A DNA stretch of 64,000 nt from Phymatolithon calcareum (GCA_977006965.1 OZ345354.1:3100001-3164000); one strand, 5' to 3'; numbered from the stretch's first letter, positions 42,393 to 53,232 are shown. Made by a program: numbers and translations. The notes: a model not told the origin generated them from the sequence alone.

Positions 42393-43932
42393 ATGGTGAT
42401 GATTGGGAGGGACTGGGTACGTTTTGCCACTCACGTAAACAGACTTTACGGCAATTCCAAACTCGACACAACCGGCATAGTAACTTCATCACAAAAAATC
42501 GTTTGTAGTTGTTGTTCTGAGACCGCAACGCTCATCGTCAATGTCAAAAGAAACGGCTAAGGAGCACTGCACAACGCAGATTTGCCTTAGGGGGAAATTA
42601 TAAGTTTTTATTTTAGAAGCCCTCAACGCCAGAGTTCGCCGACACCAGAGCAGCTTCCCATGTACTACTTTCGCATTGTCTAAGAACATCGCATCGCACT
42701 ATCATTTCTTCCGTCATTATTTTCTCTAATTCTAATAGTCTGTCCATAGCCTGCATTGTTTCGCCCTCGGTCTCTCCGTTGAGTTGCGGTCGTCTGAGGT
42801 TGCGCTGTAGGGTCTCGAGGCTCTTCTCAGCAACCTCGTCGAAGTGCTCCACTGCAGATTTGCCATACATGAACAGTCCTTCAGTAGGGGATGACTTCTT
42901 GGTAGATCTGCCGAGAATACCATCTGTGCCGAGTCGCACTAGAAACCGTTGCTTTCAAGCACATCATTGAAGAACTCCCTTGGGGTGGAAAACTTGGCGA
43001 TACGAAGGAAAGCGATCATCGGGGAACTGTTAAGTTCAACCTACTCGGTGACAACCGGAAACCAATATGTTGACGAAATAGTCTATTTCGCAACGATGCG
43101 CGAAACTCTGGGACAGCGGCGCCTGCCAAATTTGCAGTACATGCTGCCGAGATAAACTGGGATGGAAACTCTGTCGACGAAGGTACAAAACTGCGGTTGT
43201 GTGCTCCAGGCTTTCCGTGTGCTGATCTAATTCATCATAACGTTTGTAAAGTCGAAGAGCGCGGCCTTTATAAGTTATTCGCTTCCCCAAACCGATGCAG
43301 ACAGTAACTAGGAGGCACAAGTCCGCGATATCAGTTCGGTAAATGCGTATTGTTCTAGGAAAATGTGAGAATTTGAGCCGATGCTGAAAAGGTGAAGGGC
43401 ACTGTCAATGGCAAATCGTTTTCTCAAGCAGCCTTCTATACGAGCAGCTTGAGGCCCATTCGCGCATCATGGTGGCCCTAAGTGAACGTGGTGCACATTG
43501 ATGAGTGCATGCAGGATGTTTTGCTTCGTCGTTGTTGCAAAGATACTACGTAGAATTCATCAGTCCAATGTTACACCGACTTCTGTGGAGAGCTGTCCGG
43601 TGCCCGTGTTCTAACAACACGGGAAACGTTTGAAGACGTTCGAAGACGGACGCGAAGGCATGTTGCACACGAAAAAAGTCGGCACGTGGCGCACGTGTCG
43701 TAACCTCCCAGCTGCGGGAGAGACGGTCAAGTGTCGCACAAGTTTAACGAATGGGACAACCACCACGCTGCAGGGAACGTGGACGACAGCTCGATGTGAG
43801 GACGGAAGCCTGAGACCAGGACAACGAGGTATTGAAATTGTTCAAAATTCCTCATACGAAGACGTGATTGAAATCGTAGGCGGGACATAGAATAGGCATT
43901 TCCCGCCAGGAAAAAGAACGTAGAATTTAGAA
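42393..43932 (-). repeat. right terminal inverted repeat of the EF-hand element
   Basis: Partner of 38,950-40,200. Runs from ATGGTGATGATTGGGAGGGA at 42,393 to TAGAATTTAGAA at 43,932. Contains a 267-bp LINE insertion. Short frames in it (for example minus-strand VTVCIGLGKRITYKGRALRL at about 43,300) have diverged counterparts in the left repeat, hinting at a former coding segment. Confidence 0.8.
42587..42853 (-). mobile_element. 5'-truncated LINE fragment, left arm
   Basis: Mirror of 49,384-49,650. Flanked by the 11-bp duplication GCAGATTTGCC on both sides. Encodes the last roughly 79 residues of a LINE protein (FDEVAEKSLETLQRNLRRPQ onwards) with a TAA overlapping AATAAAA. It must predate the palindrome because both arms have it. 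Confidence 0.85.
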
Positions 43933-44331
43933 TCTTTGTAGTCCGGCCTTGGGAGTAATATATTGTAGTTTTATTGGGACATGAAGCTGATGAGCAATAC
44001 CTATTGCCAAGAGCTCCCTTCCGCCAATATCTACGGCAATATGCTTAAATCACCCAAAACCCCTATTCTTATTGGATTCATTTGAAATGACATATTCCAT
44101 CACAAGTCCAAGAAGAGCTCCTGCTCGGCACCCCGACTCTTTCAGCAACTCGGGCGCTGCGTGAATTTGACATGGCGGTAGCAACAGTTTGTAAATCCCA
44201 GTAAATTCGGTTCATTTCAAAAACAGAAGAGACTCAAAGAGTAAAGGCGTGATACTTTGTCGGTTATTCGCTAGAATCCCACCAGCAAGCAAAAAGAGGC
44301 GCTCAATTTCAGCGGACTACCCGAGAATAAT
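43933..44331. other. non-coding DNA between the EF-hand element and the hAT copy
   Basis: About 400 bp with no frame; mirror of 47,906-48,304. It should include the 3' end of the hAT element, but no terminal inverted repeat was identified. Confidence 0.5.
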
Positions 44332-45742
44332 TTACAGATTCATATCTGATTCGACTGGTTCTCGACGCCGGCGCTTGCGTTTCTTGAAAATGTCCGACAT
44401 TGATAGCGTACCATCATCTGATATCGTACTAGACTCATTTTCGTTCGTCTCAGTAGGCTTTTTCAGATATGCACATGCTGAACATTCATCGTCCGTCATC
44501 GTATCCGTTTCTCGACGCTGTATTTTGACGACGCCCTCTCCAAATACTGAACTTGGCGAATGTGAACAGTGTAACTTGATGTAGTCGTTCTTTAGTGTAC
44601 ACCCATACAACGGCGCAGCAACATTGTCCTTTTGGTCCTCGACAGTTTCGGTAAGTGTATCGAGCAAAAACTGACACTCATCCAGTGTCGCACCACGCTT
44701 CTGCAGTGCCTTCTCGACGGTGTTGATACCCTTCAGATGCAACGCTAGCTTGTTGTGCTGCGTTCGAAACCGAGGTGTACGAGAAATAGTCAAGTCTAAG
44801 CCATCAGTATTTGCCACTTCTTCCAACTCCGAGCGAATTCGAACAAACCGATTCACCATGTTGCATAACCCAGACCATCGCGTTGCTGCCGGAAGGATTG
44901 GTTAAAGACTTGTCAAACGATGTAGCATAGAGCGTTTCTTCATGCTACCTTTGCATTCACGCATGATAGTACGCACGTCGTCTAGTGTGCTCTAGTAGAG
45001 TGCACTTTCGCCACCTATGGGATTTTTCGGCTTATCTGGCCCATTGGTCCATTAGGGACCACCGTAGTAATTGGTGTATGACACATTGTAGATTAATCTG
45101 GACTTAGCTTTACAGTAGTCGCTTTTCGTCTGACACTGTCAGCAGAGCGACAAGTACTTAAGCTCGTCGCCCGCAAGCTATGATAAGCAACAAGCAACTT
45201 CCGGCTTAGCTTGGCTTCGCAAAGAAGGTCTTCGGGACAACTGTTGCGACTCCGGCGGCCATTGACCTTCTAGGTCCCCCACCTGAGCTTGGCACTTCGC
45301 GGCAAGGAGTGCTACCTCCGACTTTGCCCACGTCACTGGCTGAAGCGTCGTACTGACCTCTTCGGCCTTCGCCCAGTGAGTGACACCCATTCCACCTGGC
45401 GTTCCACGCCGCTCATCGCTCGCTCGCTGGTGAAACATACAGTCAAAGCCTCGTGTTTAACACGCTCTGTCCCCAACAAATCGCGCTTCGAGACTGCAAT
45501 CCCGTTGCGCAGGTATAGCTGGTCCAACTGGGAATCCACTATACTACTTGTGCGTACCAAGTTGGGAGACGAAACCATGTTATTCACCTCAAGTGCCAGC
45601 TTTGATTGCAACATCTAACGTGCGGTATATTCATATTCTCAGTGATACACTTGTTGAGAGCATAGCTGTCTGCTATTTGACAAATCGCCCATTCGAGAAC
45701 GCTAACGTAGTAAAATTTGAAGATGTGCTCCATTTTCCGGAT
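44332..45742 (-). pseudogene. hAT transposase C-terminal part, inverted left-arm copy
   Basis: Reverse complement of 46,495-47,905, cut at 45,742 by the palindrome junction, so it lacks the N-terminal zinc finger and first catalytic aspartate. Frames: 46,689 side to 45,548 lost; 44,859-44,332 is the same 175-codon MVNRFVRIRSELEEVANTDG to EPVESDMNL end as on the right. It cannot encode a transposase. It is an inverted duplicate, not an independent insertion. Confidence 0.88.
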
Positions 45743-46494
45743 TTGCTGGTCTTTCATTTGCAGAGATGGCAGGCAAACCGAAATCAGCGTACATTGTCAA
45801 GGCTCTCATGACGAAACGCGATGATGCTTTCAAGGACATACCGTTTCGGAAAGGCGAAGAATTCACCCGGCACGATGTAACATGTTCGGTCATTTCCTGC
45901 CCCCACGGAAGTTATTGGAAAAGTTCCGTACCTGCAGTATCGATCGGGAAAGGCATCGGGTGGAGGAACCCTGTACTCGCACCTGTTATCGTGCGTTGCA
46001 GGTGGAGATGAGAACAAATTGTTCGAGATGTATCGCACGTACATGAAAGACGAAACCAACCGGGATAGTACTAGACACATTTCGTCGTACTTCGAGTCAA
46101 CACTATCTACTACTACTCGCGAAAAGGCCATGTACCAGTGCATCGATGTCATCATCTCTCTTTCACTACCAATATCTTACGTTGAGAACTCGCGCTTTCG
46201 TGACTTCAGTAAGATGGATGAGAAGATTTCTAGCAAAGCATTTCGGGATACGGTTTTTAAGTTGGTGGAACTGGTCGAAATTGGCGTGAGGAATGACCTC
46301 AAAAACACTCGTGGTGCTGTGATGTATGATGCTTGGACCCAAAATGGGTCGCATTACCTCGGCATTTTCGCTGTGATGATGAAGAAGGTTACTCGTGTGG
46401 AAAATGGACAGGACGTCGTAAGCCCATTGCGGAACGTGGTGATGAAGGAGACATCAAAAGCGCACATGCCAGCACTTTCGATACTGAGACACAT
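45743..46494 (+). other. unique 752-bp spacer of the palindrome
   Basis: The only sequence between the arms with no mirror partner. Arm identity ends at CCGGAT on both sides (45,742 and 46,495). It contains the 5' part of the plus-strand hAT transposase, starting 24 bp after the left junction. Confidence 0.92.
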
Positions 46495-47905
46495 ATCCGG
46501 AAAATGGAGCACATCTTCAAATTTTACTACGTTAGCGTTCTCGAATGGGCGATTTGTCAAATAGCAGACAGCTATGCTCTCAACAAGTGTATCACTGAGA
46601 ATATGAATATACCGCACGTTAGATGTTGCAATCAAAGCTGGCACTTGAGGTGAATAACATGGTTTCGTCTCCCAACTTGGTACGCACAAGTAGTATAGTG
46701 GATTCCCAGTTGGACCAGCTATACCTGCGCAACGGGATTGCAGTCTCGAAGCGCGATTTGTTGGGGACAGAGCGTGTTAAACACGAGGCTTTGACTGTAT
46801 GTTTCACCAGCGAGCGAGCGATGAGCGGCGTGGAACGCCAGGTGGAATGGGTGTCACTCACTGGGCGAAGGCCGAAGAGGTCAGTACGACGCTTCAGCCA
46901 GTGACGTGGGCAAAGTCGGAGGTAGCACTCCTTGCCGCGAAGTGCCAAGCTCAGGTGGGGGACCTAGAAGGTCAATGGCCGCCGGAGTCGCAACAGTTGT
47001 CCCGAAGACCTTCTTTGCGAAGCCAAGCTAAGCCGGAAGTTGCTTGTTGCTTATCATAGCTTGCGGGCGACGAGCTTAAGTACTTGTCGCTCTGCTGACA
47101 GTGTCAGACGAAAAGCGACTACTGTAAAGCTAAGTCCAGATTAATCTACAATGTGTCATACACCAATTACTACGGTGGTCCCTAATGGACCAATGGGCCA
47201 GATAAGCCGAAAAATCCCATAGGTGGCGAAAGTGCACTCTACTAGAGCACACTAGACGACGTGCGTACTATCATGCGTGAATGCAAAGGTAGCATGAAGA
47301 AACGCTCTATGCTACATCGTTTGACAAGTCTTTAACCAATCCTTCCGGCAGCAACGCGATGGTCTGGGTTATGCAACATGGTGAATCGGTTTGTTCGAAT
47401 TCGCTCGGAGTTGGAAGAAGTGGCAAATACTGATGGCTTAGACTTGACTATTTCTCGTACACCTCGGTTTCGAACGCAGCACAACAAGCTAGCGTTGCAT
47501 CTGAAGGGTATCAACACCGTCGAGAAGGCACTGCAGAAGCGTGGTGCGACACTGGATGAGTGTCAGTTTTTGCTCGATACACTTACCGAAACTGTCGAGG
47601 ACCAAAAGGACAATGTTGCTGCGCCGTTGTATGGGTGTACACTAAAGAACGACTACATCAAGTTACACTGTTCACATTCGCCAAGTTCAGTATTTGGAGA
47701 GGGCGTCGTCAAAATACAGCGTCGAGAAACGGATACGATGACGGACGATGAATGTTCAGCATGTGCATATCTGAAAAAGCCTACTGAGACGAACGAAAAT
47801 GAGTCTAGTACGATATCAGATGATGGTACGCTATCAATGTCGGACATTTTCAAGAAACGCAAGCGCCGGCGTCGAGAACCAGTCGAATCAGATATGAATC
47901 TGTAA
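45766..47905 (+). pseudogene. hAT-family transposase, split and interrupted
   Basis: Starts MAGKPKSAYIVKALMTKRDD. A BED-like finger follows: CSVISCPHG, then after a frameshift near 45,970 SHLLSCVAGGDENKLFEMYR. 46,019-46,564 has LPISYVENSRFRDFSKMDEK and VMYDAWTQNGSHYLGIFAVM (first catalytic D). A shifted frame at 46,460-46,653 has HIRKMEHIFKFYYVSVLEWA, CQIADSYALNKCI (second D) and MNIPHVRCC. About 530 bp of unrelated DNA interrupts it from about 46,705 to 47,238. The end resumes CKGSMKKRSMLHRLTSL, a TAA, PILPAATRWSGLCNMVNRFV (the hAT TRW block) and the 175-codon C-terminus. At least two frameshifts, one stop and one insertion: inactive. N-terminal 300 codons lie in the spacer; the rest is in the right arm. 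Confidence 0.85.
46705..47238 (+). mobile_element. about 530-bp insertion inside the hAT gene
   Basis: The hAT protein runs from VNNMVSSPNLVRTSSIVDS directly to STLDDVRTIMRECKGSMKKR in family order, but about 530 bp separate them. The inserted DNA carries an 86-codon frame (46,799-47,059) without recognisable similarity. The boundary estimate comes from protein continuity; no target duplication was resolved. Mirrored in the left arm (about 44,999-45,532), so it predates the duplication. Confidence 0.6.
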
Positions 47906-48304
47906 ATTATTCTCGGGTAGTCCGCTGAAATTGAGCGCCTCTTTTTGCTTGCTGGTGGGATTCTAGCGAATAACCGACAAAGTATCACGCCTTTACTCTT
48001 TGAGTCTCTTCTGTTTTTGAAATGAACCGAATTTACTGGGATTTACAAACTGTTGCTACCGCCATGTCAAATTCACGCAGCGCCCGAGTTGCTGAAAGAG
48101 TCGGGGTGCCGAGCAGGAGCTCTTCTTGGACTTGTGATGGAATATGTCATTTCAAATGAATCCAATAAGAATAGGGGTTTTGGGTGATTTAAGCATATTG
48201 CCGTAGATATTGGCGGAAGGGAGCTCTTGGCAATAGGTATTGCTCATCAGCTTCATGTCCCAATAAAACTACAATATATTACTCCCAAGGCCGGACTACA
48301 AAGA

Positions 48305-49844
48305 TTCTAAATTCTACGTTCTTTTTCCTGGCGGGAAATGCCTATTCTATGTCCCGCCTACGATTTCAATCACGTCTTCGTATGAGGAATTTTGAACAAT
48401 TTCAATACCTCGTTGTCCTGGTCTCAGGCTTCCGTCCTCACATCGAGCTGTCGTCCACGTTCCCTGCAGCGTGGTGGTTGTCCCATTCGTTAAACTTGTG
48501 CGACACTTGACCGTCTCTCCCGCAGCTGGGAGGTTACGACACGTGCGCCACGTGCCGACTTTTTTCGTGTGCAACATGCCTTCGCGTCCGTCTTCGAACG
48601 TCTTCAAACGTTTCCCGTGTTGTTAGAACACGGGCACCGGACAGCTCTCCACAGAAGTCGGTGTAACATTGGACTGATGAATTCTACGTAGTATCTTTGC
48701 AACAACGACGAAGCAAAACATCCTGCATGCACTCATCAATGTGCACCACGTTCACTTAGGGCCACCATGATGCGCGAATGGGCCTCAAGCTGCTCGTATA
48801 GAAGGCTGCTTGAGAAAACGATTTGCCATTGACAGTGCCCTTCACCTTTTCAGCATCGGCTCAAATTCTCACATTTTCCTAGAACAATACGCATTTACCG
48901 AACTGATATCGCGGACTTGTGCCTCCTAGTTACTGTCTGCATCGGTTTGGGGAAGCGAATAACTTATAAAGGCCGCGCTCTTCGACTTTACAAACGTTAT
49001 GATGAATTAGATCAGCACACGGAAAGCCTGGAGCACACAACCGCAGTTTTGTACCTTCGTCGACAGAGTTTCCATCCCAGTTTATCTCGGCAGCATGTAC
49101 TGCAAATTTGGCAGGCGCCGCTGTCCCAGAGTTTCGCGCATCGTTGCGAAATAGACTATTTCGTCAACATATTGGTTTCCGGTTGTCACCGAGTAGGTTG
49201 AACTTAACAGTTCCCCGATGATCGCTTTCCTTCGTATCGCCAAGTTTTCCACCCCAAGGGAGTTCTTCAATGATGTGCTTGAAAGCAACGGTTTCTAGTG
49301 CGACTCGGCACAGATGGTATTCTCGGCAGATCTACCAAGAAGTCATCCCCTACTGAAGGACTGTTCATGTATGGCAAATCTGCAGTGGAGCACTTCGACG
49401 AGGTTGCTGAGAAGAGCCTCGAGACCCTACAGCGCAACCTCAGACGACCGCAACTCAACGGAGAGACCGAGGGCGAAACAATGCAGGCTATGGACAGACT
49501 ATTAGAATTAGAGAAAATAATGACGGAAGAAATGATAGTGCGATGCGATGTTCTTAGACAATGCGAAAGTAGTACATGGGAAGCTGCTCTGGTGTCGGCG
49601 AACTCTGGCGTTGAGGGCTTCTAAAATAAAAACTTATAATTTCCCCCTAAGGCAAATCTGCGTTGTGCAGTGCTCCTTAGCCGTTTCTTTTGACATTGAC
49701 GATGAGCGTTGCGGTCTCAGAACAACAACTACAAACGATTTTTTGTGATGAAGTTACTATGCCGGTTGTGTCGAGTTTGGAATTGCCGTAAAGTCTGTTT
49801 ACGTGAGTGGCAAAACGTACCCAGTCCCTCCCAATCATCACCAT
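48305..49844 (+). repeat. right-arm copy of the long inverted repeat segment
   Basis: Mirror of 42,393-43,932. With 52,040-52,527 downstream it brackets the right-arm EF-hand gene, but the outer part of the downstream repeat is here replaced by X and block R sequence. Confidence 0.8.
49384..49650 (+). mobile_element. 5'-truncated LINE fragment, right arm
   Basis: Flanked by GGCAAATCTGC at 49,373-49,383 and 49,651-49,661 (11-bp target duplication). The downstream repeat of the same element lacks it, giving the empty site. It ends with a TAA overlapping AATAAAA and the tail AACTTATAATTTCCCCC. Confidence 0.88.
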
Positions 49845-49859
49845 AGGGCGACTATGACA

Positions 49860-50713
49860 CGGTTTAGTCACGGGGGATATGTGTGTTTTGATACTTCGTC
49901 CAATGGGAACAGCAGGATTCATCGGGTGATGCGTCATAATTTTCCTGCCAGGGCTGTGAGATGTTGCATAATTCGTAAGCTGTAGGCAAGTGTACATGTG
50001 TACCATGCACTGTGAAAATCACACAGGATTCGGCCTAAACTGGGCATCCCGTCAAGATTTTTCACGCTATCCTAGATCGGACACATAGCTAGATACGGTC
50101 GTACCATGTGGAATACCTGTCCATTTCAGTCATTGTAATATGGTAAAGCAACAAAGCGTGTGGGAAAAATCGGCAGCTTAAGTGGTTGGGACGCTGGAAA
50201 AATTTTAGTTCCAAAGCCGAACACCGGGTGCATCAATCCGTCCAGCTTATTACTGACTATTTTAATACAGTAAAGCCACATATGTGGCTTGTTTTTTCCG
50301 ATCAGCATATGCTGGTCGGAAAAAACAACCTTCGAGAAATATAGTTTTTTCTCATACTGGGCAGCCCGTTTTTTCGGCCAAAACCGTACGTTTTACACGT
50401 CGCTGCGCCTCCAGTGTTCACTCGACTGCCGTGGTCCATACGGCAGTCGAGTGAACATCGTGATGATGGACTAGAAGAGCATCGTGGTGCAACCCGAGCA
50501 TCGTGGTGCAATGCGTCACGAGGCAAATATTTTAAATATTAAAGTTATTAATTTTTATTTGTAATCGAGAGAGGCGGACTTCCTTTTTCATCGTGATGGA
50601 TCGTGCCACGATGCCTTAGTTCACGGTCTTGTTCTCAGAACTGCCAGTTACAGCAGCCGCCATAGCAGCCAGACCCTCGACCCTCAACCCTCGACACGTC
50701 GTAATAAAATTGC
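49860..50713 (+). other. non-coding segment upstream of the EF-hand gene, right arm
   Basis: About 850 bp between the inverted repeat and the promoter, mirror of 41,524-42,377. Contains the 17-bp and 40-bp palindromes described for the left arm. The 23.7-kb gene copy lacks this segment entirely. No gene is seen. Confidence 0.6.
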
Positions 50714-50721
50714 TTATATAG
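50714..50721 (+). promoter_or_regulatory. TATA-like box of the right-arm EF-hand gene
   Basis: TTATATAG, 88 bp before the ATG at 50,809. Sequence conserved between this copy and the 23.7-kb copy starts here, as expected if the core promoter travels with the gene. Confidence 0.5.
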
Positions 50722-50808
50722 AGCGCCTGTGCTCTAAAGTGAAACGAGCAATAGTCCTCAACCTTCAAGACGCCGGTCCGAATAAGTTCAACTCCTTCCG
50801 GTTTCATC

Positions 50809-51903
50809 ATGTCTCAATTCCAGGTTCCTGATTCGCCAGGTCCATCAAGCGCGCCTGTGCCTCAAGATATGCTGCCTACGGATGAGACACTTTTGTATCC
50901 AACCGAGCTACCACAGACCACTCCAAGACACTCCACGCATCAACCAGAGACTCACGCAGTCCAATTTCTACCGTGGGCACAAGATTGGGCTTCACTCTCA
51001 CCCTACTCTGGAGCCCAAGACATGGCCGCATCCGAGTATGCGACAGAGCAACGGCTGCGCACGCAGCAGTCCTTCGACTTGTCACAGGTGCAAACAACAG
51101 TCCGAAGCATCGAAAATCGTGCTTTCGATCCCAATCCCGGTTCTCGCCAAACCATTTCGAATGTCTACCTTCGGCATGGATTCCACACCATGAGCCCGAA
51201 CCCGGCTTTAGTGCCGCTAACGCCGACAGACGTGGGCCACCAGTGTCCCATACAGCCAGCTGGAGAAAGATTACAACAGCTCCCGAACGCATTTCTGCCC
51301 CCTGCGCACGTGTTCTACTCGCCGTACCAACATCCGATCTTAGGCATCATCTTTTTCCCAACTGTGCTGTCTTTTCCTTCGGAGGTTCAGGAAGCTGGAC
51401 ACTCTCCGGTGATCTATCCGAGTCGCGATGATTCGATGCCGCTGCAATCTCCGTCACTTAGCTACGAGGAATCTTCGTCTGCTAGTCTCTTCCCGGTAGA
51501 CTATCCGAATAGTACATCTTTTTGTGTTTTGAACGCGGATGCACTGAACCCTCAACGTTCCCAAAACACTGAAGACATCGAACCAGGGGAGTTGTACAGT
51601 GGGTCGGATGGAGCTTCTTTAATTGCTAACGACCTTGCTTCTGAAAGCAACGCTCGACTAGTGTTCCAACACGCTGATAGTGCAAACACCGGATATTTGA
51701 CGTTTACACAGTTTCAAGACGCACTCCGTTGGCTCCACGTCCCCGTCGGACTTCATCCCGAGCTTGCTTTGGATGAGTTTGTTAAGTTGGATAAGGACAA
51801 TGACTCTCTAATTCGGGAGAACGAGTTCGTGAATGGATATGTACGAGACAGGTTTTCGTCCTCCACTCATCGGAACCCCAATATGTGTACTGCCCGTCGC
51901 TAA
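50809..51903 (+). CDS. EF-hand protein, right-arm copy (364 aa)
   Basis: Same protein as the left-arm gene, residue for residue. Two EF-hand loops lie at 290-301 and 328-339; only the second has the full set of calcium ligands. The protein region upstream is P/S/Q-rich. Nothing links it to DNA transposition chemistry, so it is either a cargo gene or an element protein of unknown role. Three of the four copies in this window are open over 364-367 codons while nearly all surrounding frames are broken. Confidence 0.88.
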   Translation: MSQFQVPDSPGPSSAPVPQDMLPTDETLLYPTELPQTTPRHSTHQPETHAVQFLPWAQDWASLSPYSGAQDMAASEYATEQRLRTQQSFDLSQVQTTVRSIENRAFDPNPGSRQTISNVYLRHGFHTMSPNPALVPLTPTDVGHQCPIQPAGERLQQLPNAFLPPAHVFYSPYQHPILGIIFFPTVLSFPSEVQEAGHSPVIYPSRDDSMPLQSPSLSYEESSSASLFPVDYPNSTSFCVLNADALNPQRSQNTEDIEPGELYSGSDGASLIANDLASESNARLVFQHADSANTGYLTFTQFQDALRWLHVPVGLHPELALDEFVKLDKDNDSLIRENEFVNGYVRDRFSSSTHRNPNMCTARR

Positions 51904-52527
51904 GGCTTGCCGTCGTGTCTCTGCATCTGGCACACACAAGTGCGCATATCCTCTTCTAGTTTAGGATAGGCATCCACATTTGTAGTTCGTCCAGAGCTCT
52001 CGTCTATTGTTAGTAAAAGGAATACGTTTCCATTTCATGATGATGATTGGGAGAGACTGGGTACGTTTTGCCAGTCGCGTAACAGACTTTACGGCTATTC
52101 CAAACTCGACACAACCAGCATAGTATATTCATCACAAAAAAATCATTTTTAGTTGTTGTTCTGTGACCGTAACGCTCATCGTCAATGTCAAAAGAAACGG
52201 TTAAGGAACACTACACAACGCAGGTTTGCAATAGATGAACAATCCTACTTGGTAGACCTACCGAAGAATACCATCTGTACCGTGCCGCGTTACAAAGCGC
52301 TTCTTTCAAGTACATCATCGAAGAAATCAAGGTAGCGTGATACCTTTAGGGTGGAAAACTTGGCCGTACGAAAGAAAGCCATCATCGTGCAGCTGTCAAG
52401 TTCAACCTACTCGGTGACAACCGGAATCCAATATGTTGACGAAATGGTATGTTTCTCAACGTTGCGCGCAACTCTGGAACAGCGGCGCCTGCCAAATTTG
52501 CAGTATATGCTGCCGAGATGAACCGGG
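51904..52527 (+). repeat. inverted-repeat segment downstream of the right-arm EF-hand gene
   Basis: Inner part of the downstream inverted repeat, interrupted at ACCGGG (52,522-52,527) by X. After X and its nested inserts the repeat resumes at ACTGGG, 59,491. Confidence 0.8.
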
Positions 52528-53232
52528 TGTAGCGCCAGGCTCACTAGAACTCGACGCCACAATGGTCAGAAGGAGAGAAAAAGTGCGGGAGAGACGAAAG
52601 AGTGAGTGACAGAAGTGAGGAAAGAAGAAGAGAGAGAGAGAAGATAAACTGGGAAACGAAGAGAGGGAAAAGGGGAGTGCGCCGCCCTGATCAGGCGTGA
52701 GATGAATGGTGAGGAAAGCGAAAAGAAGGGAGGATGCGAACCGTTGAGCAATGTCGGCAAAGTTGGATGATGGCGACCTTGAATGGGCTGTCAACTCCGG
52801 AAAATGTACCGAAACGGAACAACGTAGGTATTCAGCGTGCCCAGAGAAGTGGCACAAAACCGGATTTTGCGGCGAAGCGCTTTCAGTAAGAGAAAATACG
52901 GGCGGAATCGACGTCTTCTTTAAGGCGGAGACCTTGGAAGAGCCGTAGATCTTGAGGCGATCGCGCAAAAATAAAAGGGACGATCTATCGCTAGATTCCC
53001 GCCGTACCGGCTTCCATGGCGAAGAAGAAGCAATCAGAAAGAGGTGGAAAGTTTCCGACTTCGCGTGGTCGAAGAGACTCACAAGCGTGATGCTTGTAGG
53101 ATCCAGGCAACCGAGCCTAAATCCAGAAACATCCACCTTCCTTACTCAGGGGAAGGGACGAAATATCTTATGTACTACTGCTAAAGGGAAAAGCGCAAAT
53201 TCTACATGCGCATGGGACACGTTCCCCGTGTG

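Larger units (their letters stand above)
38950..43932 (-). mobile_element. 4,983-bp element with 1.25-kb inverted repeats carrying the EF-hand gene
   Basis: Two inverted repeats (38,950-40,200 and 42,393-43,932, the latter enlarged by a 267-bp LINE insert) enclose one EF-hand gene and about 960 bp of non-coding DNA. No transposase, polymerase or integrase frame is inside, so it would have to be non-autonomous. Very long inverted repeats are known in foldback, Mutator-like and Maverick elements; none of their hallmark genes is seen. Target duplications at the outer tips were not found. Confidence 0.7.
39709..45742 (-). repeat. left arm of the 12.8-kb palindrome
   Basis: Reverse complement of 46,495-52,512 over 6,034 bp. 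Every reading frame compared between the arms is identical (364, 175, 109, 108 and 94 codons among others). The only length difference noted is 16 bp, present here at 39,976-39,991 and absent on the right. Coordinates are mirror images about 46,118.5. Confidence 0.95.
46495..52512 (+). repeat. right arm of the 12.8-kb palindrome
   Basis: 6,018 bp, reverse complement of 39,709-45,742. It has a 16-bp deletion at 52,245 relative to the left arm. The first EF-hand unit (about 16,560) has sequence at this position like the left arm, so the right arm is the derived one. Beyond 52,512 the arms are still homologous for about 15 bp, with mismatches, before the X insert. Confidence 0.95.

Noticed and set aside
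44332-45742. Independent second hAT insertion on the left of the palindrome
   Set aside because: It is an exact mirror of the right copy and ends at the fold-back junction, so it is a duplicate rather than a separate insertion.
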